A DNA stretch of 13,647 bases from Actinomycetota bacterium (GTDB lineage: Bacteria; Actinomycetota; Actinomycetes; Streptosporangiales; Streptosporangiaceae). Below the pieces are notes generated by a model, which saw only the letters and a program-made list of their open reading frames with translations, ran no database searches and had not been told where the DNA came from. Position 1 is the first letter of the stretch. Each line of letters starts with the position of its first letter. The position numbers and the translations under genes were made by a program. The DNA lies in the NCBI GenBank assembly GCA_003168295.1, contig PMST01000630.1, forward strand, positions 6,785 through 20,431, in the 5' to 3' direction. Positions 1 to 6,084 of this stretch are shown in pieces.

Positions 1-1
1 C

Positions 2-181
2 GCCATCACCGCCGACATGGCTGCGGTCACCTACTGCGACAGTGCCACCATCCGGGCCCTGTTCCTCGCCGCCAGGCAGGCCCGGCTCACCATCGCTGTC
101 GCCGCGGCGGGCCCCATCAACGAAGTCCTGCTGAGAGTCTCCGGCCTGGACCAGATCGCCACCGTCGTCACGCTGGATTAG
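2..181 (+). CDS. STAS-domain protein (anti-sigma factor antagonist type), C-terminal part
   Basis: The window opens inside a gene whose last 59 codons are in frame 2 and end at TAG 179-181. The protein piece carries a typical STAS signature: a hydrophobic strand, then the triplet Cys-Asp-Ser followed by Ala-Thr-Ile-Arg-Ala-Leu. It ends with the helix and strand Val-Ser-Gly-Leu-Asp plus Val-Val-Thr-Leu. In SpoIIAA/RsbV-type antagonists, the Ser after the Asp is phosphorylated by a partner kinase-type anti-sigma factor, and the unphosphorylated form releases a sigma factor. That role is family knowledge; here only the fold and the Ser are visible. The N-terminal half lies outside the window, so a larger fusion cannot be excluded. 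The neighbour at 208-852 is convergent, so they do not share an operon. Confidence 0.75.
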   Translation, partial: AITADMAAVTYCDSATIRALFLAARQARLTIAVAAAGPINEVLLRVSGLDQIATVVTLD

Positions 182-207
182 CCGCGCTCCGGCCGGAACC
201 GCTCGCG

Positions 208-852
208 CTAGGCCAGGGCCAGGGAGGCCGGCGAATGCTCGAACACGCTGGACTCCGCGCACCAGCCGGCGTCATCGTGGCACACCCGCAGCGCCGCAGG
301 GGAGACGGGGAGGTTCAGCCGCACCGGCCCCGAATCGCGAGGTGTCGCACCGGGGACGACAGCGAGGCGACCTTCGGGATCGTCAGGATGGCGGCGCTCG
401 CCCGGGACTCCTTCGATCCGGCCGAACCGGGTCGGCCGCTCGATGCGGACCACGGTCTGCCGCTCCGCCCGCCACAGCACTCCTCCGCCAGACCACTCGA
501 AGGCCAGCACCCGTCCGGACAGGGCCACGGTCAACGCCGTGAGGGCACCCCGGCCGACCGGAAGCCCCGGCAACCTCCGGCTCGAGAGGGCGTGGAAACC
601 GCACCTGCACCCCGGATCGGGGGCGTCGTGATCGCCCCGGGCCCGGCACTTGGCCCTGGCGTCAGCCGGATAGCCGGGACCGCCCGTCAGCGGAACGAAC
701 AGATCGTCCGCGTGCCGGGCCAGCTTGTGGGCCCACACCACCCACAGCCCGTCCACGGTCGTGGTCAGATGCTCTTCGAGCTCTCCGGTTAGGTCAGGCC
801 GCACGTCGGTACCGGCGACGAAGTCCGCTACCAGACGACCTCCGCTGCACAT
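208..852 (-). CDS. Hypothetical protein with conserved Cys/His motif
   Basis: This is a 214-residue protein starting at ATG 850-852. A strong Shine-Dalgarno run (GAGGAGAGGAG) lies just upstream, which fixes both start and strand. The central part has C69, H75, C82, C84 and H87. The C-R-C-G-F-H-A core resembles a C-x-C-G-(I/F)-(Y/H)-A signature I associate with uncharacterised actinobacterial proteins. The Cys/His spacing would suit metal binding, but that is inference. No signal peptide or membrane helix is evident, so it is probably cytoplasmic. A later segment with an E-W/E-R pattern (about residues 117-140) may form a beta-rich half. I do not recognise a function. A long open frame on the opposite strand (235-792) is treated as its shadow, because it lacks a ribosome binding site and the motif. 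Confidence 0.7.
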   Translation of the reverse strand: MCSGGRLVADFVAGTDVRPDLTGELEEHLTTTVDGLWVVWAHKLARHADDLFVPLTGGPGYPADARAKCRARGDHDAPDPGCRCGFHALSSRRLPGLPVGRGALTALTVALSGRVLAFEWSGGGVLWRAERQTVVRIERPTRFGRIEGVPGERRHPDDPEGRLAVVPGATPRDSGPVRLNLPVSPAALRVCHDDAGWCAESSVFEHSPASLALA

Positions 853-978
853 GGCGAACTCCTCTCCTCAAGTAGCTAACCCGAGGGTAACTCGTCACCC
901 CAGACTCCAGCACCGAGATTTCCGGACGATGTTTCACGAACCAGCCTGCCCCATTCGCAACTGAGCACTCCGCGCGGC

Positions 979-1004
979 ATGACAGTATGCCCGATCGCTG
1001 TCAT
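979..1004. repeat. 7-bp inverted repeat in non-coding DNA
   Basis: ATGACAG at 979-985 and CTGTCAT at 998-1004 form perfect inverted arms around 12 bases. The element lies between the hypothetical gene (start at 852) and the CarD remnant (from about 1071). It could be a dyad operator or a weak hairpin. No run of T follows, so it is not a convincing terminator. The rest of 853-1070 holds only the ribosome binding site and presumed promoter of the minus-strand gene. Confidence 0.35.
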
Positions 1005-1070
1005 CCTGGAAACAAGCTTTGATCCCCGGGAACGACTGGCGGGAGCTTCGAGATCGGCTGTGGTGTAACC

Positions 1071-1226
1071 GTGGACGATGGACGCACTTGGTCGCAGCGG
1101 TATAAGGCGAACCTGCGGAAGCTGGCATCAGGAGATCTGGTCCAGGTCGTGGAGGTAGTCCGTGACCTGGCGGGACGGGAGGCCAGCCGCGGCCTGTCCG
1201 CCGGGGAGAAGCGGATGCTGGCCTAG
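1071..1226 (+). pseudogene. CarD-family regulator, C-terminal remnant
   Basis: An open frame of 51 codons from GTG 1071 to TAG 1224-1226 encodes the core of the helical C-terminal domain of CarD/CdnL proteins. Diagnostic pieces are W-S-Q-R-Y-K-A-N-L (residues 7-15), L-A-S-G-D, V-V-E-V-V-R-D-L and R-G-L-S-A-G-E-K-R-M-L. In intact CarD (about 160 residues) this domain contacts the promoter upstream edge, while an N-terminal Tudor-like domain binds the RNA polymerase beta subunit. That N-terminal domain is absent here: the frame closes at a TGA at 1020-1022 and the residues between show no CarD similarity. The C-terminal end is also cut just after K-R-M-L-A, where relatives continue for about 40 residues. 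No ribosome binding site precedes the GTG. I read it as a gene fragment, not a working regulator. A small DNA-binding protein is an outside possibility. Confidence 0.65.
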
Positions 1227-1371
1227 CGCGCCTCATCCTGCTTCAGGAGGGCTGACCCGCTCGGTGTTTCCAGCTCGCTGACGCCGCGGGCGGGCGGCTC
1301 AGGGCTCCGCGCCGACGCAAAGCGGCAGAAGCGGATGTTCGCATCGGCGAGAATGCAGAGATCGTAATGCG

Positions 1372-1761
1372 TCACGAGGGTGCTTTCGCCAATCGAAGCT
1401 GGTTGCAGATTGTTTCAGCGTTTAGCTGTCCTTCGGCCACAGACATGGTCAGATCGAATGCTTCGTCGTCGGTTAGATCGAGTACGTAGCCGTTGATTCG
1501 CAAGAACACAACGATAGCCAGCAGAGCGAGCCGTTTATTGCCGTCAACGAGCGCGTGGTTGCCCGCCAGCGAGTGCATAAGCGCGGCCGCCTTTCCGGCC
1601 AGCGTGGGATACGCCTCCTGGCCGAAGAGGCTGGCCTGCGGTCGGTGACAGGCTGAATCGAGCAGGCCCAGATCCCGGACGGGGCCTGCTTCCAGCACAT
1701 TCACCAGGTCCAGTAGGTCCTCCAGGCTGAGGTATTCGGTGCCCGGAGCCAGATCACTCAC
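1372..1761 (-). CDS. doc: Doc-type toxin of a toxin-antitoxin pair (Fic/Doc family)
   Basis: This is a 129-residue protein read from GTG 1759-1761, which overlaps the antitoxin stop as GTGA, a typical coupled arrangement. An ATG at 1794 in the same frame would add 11 residues inside the antitoxin gene and has no better ribosome site. The length from GTG matches the 125-130 residues usual for Doc. The Fic/Doc motif is H69-A-L-V-D73-G-N75-K76-R77, followed by L-A-L. The canonical motif is HxFxDGNKR, so only the Phe is replaced by Leu. The N-terminal Y-L-S-L-E-D-L-L and the segment R-P-Q-A-S-L-F-G before the motif helix also match Doc proteins. In the P1 phage relative, Doc phosphorylates EF-Tu and stops translation. 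It should be held inactive by the RHH partner at 1758-1964. Confidence 0.88.
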   Translation of the reverse strand: MSDLAPGTEYLSLEDLLDLVNVLEAGPVRDLGLLDSACHRPQASLFGQEAYPTLAGKAAALMHSLAGNHALVDGNKRLALLAIVVFLRINGYVLDLTDDEAFDLTMSVAEGQLNAETICNQLRLAKAPS

Positions 1762-1964
1762 GCATGGCCGAGCCTGTCCAGAACCTCGCCCCATCGGCCT
1801 AGCATTTCGGCTGTGGCCTCGCGCACGCGATCTGTGTGCGCAAGTTCGCGGGCGCTGCGCCGGATCGCCCGCAGCGCTGCCTCGTGGAGGGAGACGTGCT
1901 CTGCCTCGGCCAGGGCCTTCAGCAGTGCGCTGTCTTCGTCATCAAGCCGTAGGTTCATGGCCAT
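1758..1964 (-). CDS. Ribbon-helix-helix antitoxin partner of Doc
   Basis: A 68-residue acidic/basic protein starts at ATG 1962-1964. Residues 1-8 (M-A-M-N-L-R-L-D) form the short beta strand of a ribbon-helix-helix (CopG/MetJ-like) DNA-binding domain. Two helices follow, with a turn at about residues 23-25 (H-V-S), as is typical of actinobacterial antitoxins next to Doc. The C-terminal part (about 38-68) is helical and would be the toxin-neutralising tail. The gene ends at TGA 1758-1760 and overlaps the toxin GTG, so the antitoxin is translated first. No ribosome binding site is visible. A TACCAT hexamer six bases before the ATG suggests leaderless transcription. The direct repeats there suggest autorepression. 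Confidence 0.82.
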   Translation of the reverse strand: MAMNLRLDDEDSALLKALAEAEHVSLHEAALRAIRRSARELAHTDRVREATAEMLGRWGEVLDRLGHA

Positions 1965-1969
1965 GACGT

Positions 1970-1991
1970 AATGGTACCAGAATGGTACTAC
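1970..1991 (-). promoter_or_regulatory. Direct-repeat operator/promoter of the antitoxin-toxin operon
   Basis: Two adjacent 11-base direct repeats (1970-1980 and 1981-1991) share nine of eleven positions and both begin AATGGTAC on the plus strand. Read on the coding strand, each contains TACCAT, a fair match to an actinobacterial -10 box. The one nearest the gene ends six bases before the antitoxin ATG. Tandem short repeats spaced by about one helical turn are the usual target of RHH dimers, so the antitoxin or antitoxin-toxin complex probably represses here. Binding itself is inference. Confidence 0.5.
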
Positions 1992-2034
1992 GCCGATTCC
2001 GGCCCGCTTCCTGCTCCGTCGGCCCTGGCCGCGG

Positions 2035-2289
2035 TCAATCCTCTGGTCTCGTTAACATTCCAGCTCGTTCGCCACGGGCGCGATCATCCGTACCGATTCC
2101 CGCCCAGATCAGGTAGTCCAGGTCGAGCAGCGCATACCGTTCATCCCGCTGCTCAAGCAGGTAGGCGATCTCCTCGGCGACCGAGCTCTTGCCCGACCCG
2201 TAGACCCCGGTGAGCAGGACGCCCTCAGCCCTACGAGTCTTCACTCGCCAAGAGTGGGCAGACACCCGCCGGATTCTCACCTTGCCCAC
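2035..2289 (-). CDS. Truncated P-loop ATP-binding protein (kinase/AAA-like)
   Basis: An open frame of 84 codons runs from GTG 2287-2289 (a second GTG lies at 2242-2244) to TGA 2035-2037. It begins with a nucleotide-binding P-loop: V-L-L-T-G-V-Y-G-S-G-K-S-S (residues about 24-36). A helix follows, then a strand Y-A-L-L-D-L-D-Y-L that resembles the D-L-D segment of small ATP-dependent kinases of the shikimate-kinase/AAA_33 type. Relatives run to about 170-190 residues. Here the frame stops soon after D-L-D-Y-L, and the lid and C-terminal helices are missing. The break lies about 45 bases from the toxin-antitoxin operator, so insertion of that module or a deletion may have removed the rest. It is probably non-functional. 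No clear ribosome binding site precedes either start. Confidence 0.55.
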   Translation of the reverse strand: MGKVRIRRVSAHSWRVKTRRAEGVLLTGVYGSGKSSVAEEIAYLLEQRDERYALLDLDYLIWAGIGTDDRARGERAGMLTRPED

Positions 2290-2332
2290 CGCGGCATGAA
2301 TCCGGCAGGCGGACTGGGCTGACGGCGGCCTG

Positions 2333-4024
2333 TCACGTCTTCGGGCGGAATATCCCTAGTGGCTGCGCCACGAGCCGGACGACCGCGCCGTTCTCATCCA
2401 GCTCGAACTCGGCGGTGATGGCGGGCTGGCCCTTCACCTCGAACCGCAGGCCCCGTCCGGCCTGCAGCTCGAAGGGCGGGGCGCCGGGCAGGGCGACGGT
2501 CAGCGACCGGTCGCCCTTGCGGGCGACCACTACCTCGATCGGGCCCATGGCGTAGGTGCCGGTCAGGCGGCGAAGAACCTCCGGGTCCTGCGCAAGGGCG
2601 TCCGGTAGCCGGCCGAACCGCAGCGCCTCGACCGATGGCTCGAAGGGGACCGTGAGGGCGGTGATGTCGCCGTCCGGGTCCGAAAGGAACATGAGCGGGA
2701 AGAGCTGGGACTGGTCGCCAAGCTCGTGCCATTCCAGGTCGAACGTCTCGTAGTGCCGATGGGTCAGGCTGAGGTCCATCGTGCCCAGCCGCGGCTTGAG
2801 GGTGCCCCGTTCGGCGGTGATGGTGAGGGTGCCGTAGCCCGGATGCTGGTATTCGCCGGCGTAGGCGGCCAGGGGTCTGGGCGGCGGGGCCTCGCGGACG
2901 ACGCGGCGGACACCGCGGGCCTCCCGGAGCCCGGCCATGGCCGCGTCGTAACGGGCCTTGAAGATCGAGTACCAGTCGACCGGCTCGAGGCCGAGCAGCT
3001 CATCGAGCACTCGCAAGGCGAGGACCGGGGCCATGGCGCCGGAGGAGGTGTTGGTCATCACGGCCGCGCCGATGCCATCGTCGGGCAGCAGCATGCACTC
3101 GGTCTGGAACCCGTCGATGCCGCCGCCGTGCTCGGCCAGCCGGTGGTCGCGGTACCGGCCGATCATCCACCCCAGTCCGTAGGCGTGCCGGGTGAACGAG
3201 GGAAAGGTCCGGTCCTCCGGGATCACCATGTGCGGCGCGTGCTGGCGGGTCACCGTGCCAGGTGACATGATGGCGCGGTCGTCGACCTGCCCTCCGCCCA
3301 GCTGCGCCAGCAGCCAGCGGGTCATGTCGTCGGCACACGAGTTGATCGCGCCGGCCGGCGCCATGGCCGTCACGGGCCGTGGTGGCACGGGCACCACGAC
3401 GCCCTGGCGGCGCTCGTGGCCGCCGGCGTGGTCGGGGTCGGCGCTCAGGTCGTCGACCGACAGGTTCGAGCGGTCCATCCCAAGCGGCGTCAGCAGCCGG
3501 GATCGGACGAAATCCTCCCAGGGCGTGCCGGAGAGCACGTCCACGATGTGCCCCGCCGCCAGGTAGCCGAAGTTGCAGTACTGAAACGCCTGGCGCAGGT
3601 CCTTGCTGAAGGGCAGGAACCGCAGCCGGCGGACCAGTTCGGCCCGCGACCGGTCCGGGTGACCGACCCAGGCCAGGTCGTGGCGGGGCAGGCCAGAGCG
3701 GTGCGACAGGAGGTCCACGACGGTCAGGCGATCGGTCACCACGGAGTCGTGCAGCCGCAGGTCCGGCACGTAGTCGCGGAGCGGGCGCTCCCACTCCAGG
3801 AGGCCGTCATCAACCAGGGCACCGACCGCCGCCGCCGTGAACGCCTTGGTGACGGACCCGATGGCAAACAGTGTGCCCGAGGTAACCGGGAGTTCCGCCC
3901 CCAGGTCACGCCGGCCCCACCCCGCCGCCAAGACGACTTCCCCGTCCCGGACCGCGGCGATCGCACATCCAGGGACCTCCCACGCCGCCAGCTGCTCGAC
4001 CACGAACGACTCGATGCTCTGCAT
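2333..4024 (-). CDS. Serine hydrolase, class C beta-lactamase/esterase family
   Basis: This is a 563-residue protein starting at ATG 4022-4024, six bases after GGGAGG. The penicillin-binding/class C fold motifs are in order. The nucleophile motif is S57-V-T-K60, the second motif is Y149-C-N151, and the third is H299-G-G-G302, replacing K-T-G as in many esterase-like members. The landmark L-L-S-H-R-S-G-L-P is at about 105-113. After the catalytic domain (about 5-345) come two lipocalin-like segments with the L-x-x-Y-x-G-x-Y and L-x-x-L-x-G-x-Y starts typical of the DUF3471-type C-terminus. No signal peptide is visible at the N-terminus, so it may act inside the cell on small esters or amides or D-amino peptides; the substrate is unknown. 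It is 43 bases upstream of the truncated P-loop frame, but a shared operon has little support. Long frames on the other strand here are shadows. Confidence 0.9.
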   Translation of the reverse strand: MQSIESFVVEQLAAWEVPGCAIAAVRDGEVVLAAGWGRRDLGAELPVTSGTLFAIGSVTKAFTAAAVGALVDDGLLEWERPLRDYVPDLRLHDSVVTDRLTVVDLLSHRSGLPRHDLAWVGHPDRSRAELVRRLRFLPFSKDLRQAFQYCNFGYLAAGHIVDVLSGTPWEDFVRSRLLTPLGMDRSNLSVDDLSADPDHAGGHERRQGVVVPVPPRPVTAMAPAGAINSCADDMTRWLLAQLGGGQVDDRAIMSPGTVTRQHAPHMVIPEDRTFPSFTRHAYGLGWMIGRYRDHRLAEHGGGIDGFQTECMLLPDDGIGAAVMTNTSSGAMAPVLALRVLDELLGLEPVDWYSIFKARYDAAMAGLREARGVRRVVREAPPPRPLAAYAGEYQHPGYGTLTITAERGTLKPRLGTMDLSLTHRHYETFDLEWHELGDQSQLFPLMFLSDPDGDITALTVPFEPSVEALRFGRLPDALAQDPEVLRRLTGTYAMGPIEVVVARKGDRSLTVALPGAPPFELQAGRGLRFEVKGQPAITAEFELDENGAVVRLVAQPLGIFRPKT

Positions 4025-4116
4025 GTCATGCCTCCCAAGACCGCATTCGCCGACACCGTACGGAACGACGGTGGACCCTGTTCAAGCCAACCGAGGCTTG
4101 ACAGACGTATTCGTTC

Positions 4117-4239
4117 GTGGCGACTTATGACACCTTCTGGGAGATCGCCTTGGACCGTTACGCCGACCGGGTCCGCGAAGACAGCTTCGGCCACCACCCG
4201 CACCAGAGTTCTGAACAGGAGCAAATCCCTGATGCCTAG
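4117..4239 (+). other. Short open frame preceding an SRPBCC remnant
   Basis: A 40-codon frame from GTG 4117-4119 ends at TAG 4237-4239, overlapping the ATG of the SRPBCC-like frame by eight bases. It starts V-A-T-Y-D-T-F-W-E-I-A-L-D-R-Y-A and then becomes acidic and polar. I do not recognise it. It may be the remaining end of the upstream partner gene of the SRPBCC protein, often an ArsR-type regulator, but no winged-helix motif is visible. TTGACA at 4098-4103 resembles a -35 box without a good -10. This stretch between the two minus-strand genes (4025-4345) holds nothing else I can support. Confidence 0.22.
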
Positions 4240-4309
4240 CAACCTGACCTCGATCGAGCCGGTCCGCAAGTCCGTCACCGTCCGCGCCGCCCTCCGGCTC
4301 ACCCGCTAA
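4232..4309 (+). pseudogene. SRPBCC (AHSA1-like) protein, N-terminal remnant
   Basis: A frame of 25 residues starts at ATG 4232-4234, with AGGAG ten bases upstream (4217-4221). Its first 20 residues (M-P-S-N-L-T-S-I-E-P-V-R-K-S-V-T-V-R-A) resemble the opening beta strand of AHSA1/START-type SRPBCC proteins. These normally continue for about 140-160 residues into a hydrophobic ligand-binding cavity. Here the frame leaves that pattern after V-R-A and stops at TAA 4307-4309. A good ribosome site with a truncated product indicates a deletion remnant. Too little is left to say what the ancestor bound. Confidence 0.42.
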
Positions 4310-4345
4310 CGTTTTCACTCCGAGCTGGCGGCGAGTACGGGCTGG

Positions 4346-5125
4346 TTAGCAGCGTCCGAGGTAGGCGCCGCTGGTGAAGGTGGTCCAGGGGGTCCAGTTG
4401 GTGCCGTCGGCGGAGATGATGACGGCCGCCTTGGCGTTGCCCAGCGGGTCGTAGGTGGACAGCGAGCCGTGGTCCGGGTTGATCTGCCAGTAGCCCCGCT
4501 CGCCGACCGTGCCGGTAGCGAACTGCTCGCCGCTGGATTCGGCCATGGCGATCGACGCGGCCATGACGGCCTCGGCGGATGAGCCGCCTGCCTGCTCCCA
4601 CAGCTCCTCGAGCCCGCCGCAGCCCAGCGTGCCGCTCAGGGTCACCGAGCTGGTCAGCACGGTGGACCTGGCGTGCTTGGGTGTATACGCCATGGTGGCG
4701 GGCGGGTCGTCGGGGACGGTGAGCACCTCACCGGCGTAGATCAGGTTCGGGTTCTTGATCTTGGCGGAGTTGACCTGTTCCAGGAAGCGCCAGTCCGCGG
4801 GATTATGGTAAAACCGCTCCGCGATCGAGGACAGCGTGTCACCCGGCCGCACGGTGTAGTGGCGGCTGGCCGGCTGATCGGGCCTGACCAAGGCGTCGGT
4901 CTGCACCTGCACGGCGACGGCGACGGACCCGGCGCCCCGGGCCGGAACCCTGACGGCGGCGTGGGCCTGCGGCGCCGCGACGAGCACGCCCGCCATCGCC
5001 ACCGCCCCGCAGACGGGGGCGGTCATGGCGGCCTTCTGGCCTACCTTCTGGACCTGCGACGGCGCCGCGTGCCTGCCCGTCCGCCTGATCTTCCGCGGAC
5101 GGTGGTCCGTTTGCGCTGAATTCAC
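4346..5125 (-). CDS. Secreted LysM and lysozyme-like (SLT-type) wall protein
   Basis: I choose GTG 5123-5125 (259 residues) because AAAGGGAG lies five to six bases upstream; the open frame extends to 5257 without such a site. Residues 1-31 are basic, 32-50 hydrophobic, and A-H-A at 54-56 is a likely signal peptidase site. A LysM domain follows at about 89-138 (H-Y-T-V-R-P-G-D-T-L to L-T-V-P), which binds peptidoglycan glycan chains. The C-terminal 95 residues resemble lysozyme/transglycosylase domains. E196 in I-A-M-A-E-S-S-G is the candidate catalytic acid, with Y-W-Q-I-N-P at 212-217 and W244/W247 near the end. C169 and C259 could form a disulfide. It probably cleaves or remodels peptidoglycan outside the membrane, as resuscitation-factor-like proteins do. 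The leader is long, but I find no c-di-AMP riboswitch core in it. Confidence 0.87.
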   Translation of the reverse strand: MNSAQTDHRPRKIRRTGRHAAPSQVQKVGQKAAMTAPVCGAVAMAGVLVAAPQAHAAVRVPARGAGSVAVAVQVQTDALVRPDQPASRHYTVRPGDTLSSIAERFYHNPADWRFLEQVNSAKIKNPNLIYAGEVLTVPDDPPATMAYTPKHARSTVLTSSVTLSGTLGCGGLEELWEQAGGSSAEAVMAASIAMAESSGEQFATGTVGERGYWQINPDHGSLSTYDPLGNAKAAVIISADGTNWTPWTTFTSGAYLGRC

Positions 5126-5637
5126 AGCACTCCCTTTAGTCTGTCCATACCGGTGCGTAATTGATCGCTTACTCCTGATACGGGCCCGCCTGACCGGCAC
5201 GTTCACAAATGGAATACGACGTAAGGAATTGGCAATATCTGGGCCAGCGGCAAGCACCAGGGCCCGTTCAGAACAAGAAATCTTAAAACCCTTATGACGG
5301 AACGGTACTGCTGCTTTTCCCCGCCCATCCGCCCGCCGCCAGTGCGCATCGCCGCCACCGGCTCGTCACTTTTGCCGGGTCGCCCGCGCGGTGATCGACG
5401 CGGGCGTACCCGAAGACGCCGACGGTGCCGCCCGGCCCGAGGCCGCCGTCGACGTGCGCGGGCGGAAGGTCAGTTTCGCCGGGGCGGGCGCGGACGGCGA
5501 CGTGGTGCTGCTTATCCGCGGCTGGCTGCGATGCCAATGTAGTCAGCGTGGCGGTGATGCGATTGACTGTTGGTGCATCCTTGGCACGTGACTGGCTTGA
5601 TTCGTCTGGTCAGCGGGACCCGGGAAGAGGTGTTGCG
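5126..5637. other. Divergent non-coding region between the LysM gene and the STAND pair
   Basis: This 512-base stretch must hold the promoters for the minus-strand LysM gene and the plus-strand membrane-protein/NTPase pair. The LysM side (5126-5300) is less GC-rich than the surroundings and looks like an untranslated leader. I see no convincing -35/-10 pair on either side. TTGACT at 5563-5568 lacks a TANNNT box at proper spacing. The centre (about 5382-5530) has coding-like composition and is listed separately. GAAGAGG before 5638 is the ribosome site of the downstream gene. Confidence 0.45.
5382..5540 (+). pseudogene. Possible gene remnant, coding-like composition only
   Basis: In the frame that contains GTG 5391, almost every codon from about 5382 to 5515 ends in G or C. 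The residues read as a normal soluble protein, for example V-D-V-R-G-R-K-V-S-F-A-G. Composition changes abruptly near C-T-T-A-T-C at about 5511-5516. After that the frame loses its G/C third-position bias and stops at 5591. No start with a ribosome site is visible. I do not recognise the family. It may be a leftover piece of a deleted gene or chance composition in GC-rich DNA. Confidence 0.2.
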
Positions 5638-6084
5638 ATGGGTCATCGTTCTGGGTGGGTACGGGGTGGTCGTGCCATTGCTGTCCTGGCTGTGTCGGGC
5701 CTGGCCGCCTATTTGTGGGCGGTGGGGCTGAGCCGGGCAGACGCCGTTGCTGGTGTCGTTAGCCTGCTGGTTGCGATCATCGCGCTGGTGGCACCGTATC
5801 TGTTGCCTCCCGGTGGGCGAAATGCCGAGAGCGGATCACTTCCTCACCAGCGGCAGTCCGCGCAGCGGGTGACCGATAGCGTTGTAGCCGGTCATCTGAC
5901 CCAGGCGCGGGACGTCGGCGGTGCTCGGCTGCCGGAGACGGGCACCACGGCGGCGCCGCCCGCGACCATTCCGTCCACCGCCGCAGCGCCGGTCGCCCGG
6001 GGCGACCAGTATGTGAATGGGGTATGGGTCGGGGGAAATCTGACTCAGATTGACGGTACTGACGGGAACATCACCATCGGATGA
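5638..6084 (+). CDS. Two-helix membrane protein with duplicated signalling-like motif
   Basis: This is a 148-residue protein from ATG 5638-5640, with GAAGAGG seven bases upstream. The open frame reaches further back but has no ribosome site there. Hydrophobic helices at about 13-31 and 37-57 make it a likely inner-membrane hairpin. The rest is hydrophilic. Residues 76-99 and 124-147 are two copies of a motif also present at residues 12-35 of the next protein. In alignment order the key positions are Q76/Q124, V78/V126, V83/V131, L87/L135, Q89/Q137 and G95/G143. The second copy ends the protein (Gly148). The copies are joined by a Thr/Ala/Pro-rich linker (about 99-121). The stop overlaps the NTPase ATG as ATGA, so translation is coupled. 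I infer a membrane partner or effector recruited by the NTPase. The function is unknown and no enzyme domain is present. Confidence 0.72.
   Translation: MGHRSGWVRGGRAIAVLAVSGLAAYLWAVGLSRADAVAGVVSLLVAIIALVAPYLLPPGGRNAESGSLPHQRQSAQRVTDSVVAGHLTQARDVGGARLPETGTTAAPPATIPSTAAAPVARGDQYVNGVWVGGNLTQIDGTDGNITIG

Noticed and set aside
235..792. 185-codon open frame on the plus strand
   Set aside because: It is antisense to the hypothetical gene at 208-852, which has a strong ribosome site and a Cys/His motif; the residues here are Arg/Pro-rich, typical of a shadow frame.
934..1236. 100-codon minus-strand open frame
   Set aside because: It is antisense to the CarD remnant, has a shadow-like Arg/Pro-rich composition and no recognisable motif.
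3000..3794. 264-codon minus-strand open frame inside the serine hydrolase
   Set aside because: It is an alternative frame of the same strand, rich in Arg, Pro and Gly, while the hydrolase frame carries all catalytic motifs.
3416..4309. 297-codon plus-strand open frame over the serine hydrolase
   Set aside because: Most of it is antisense to a clearly conserved enzyme gene; only its last 25 codons (4232-4309) look real, as the SRPBCC remnant.
5126..5300. c-di-AMP (ydaO-type) riboswitch before the LysM gene
   Set aside because: Such riboswitches often precede wall hydrolase genes in actinobacteria and the leader is long enough, but I could not find the conserved core sequences on reading it.
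5563..5591. TTGACT as a -35 box for the membrane-protein/NTPase pair
   Set aside because: At 17 bases spacing the sequence is ACGTGA, which does not fit a -10 box.
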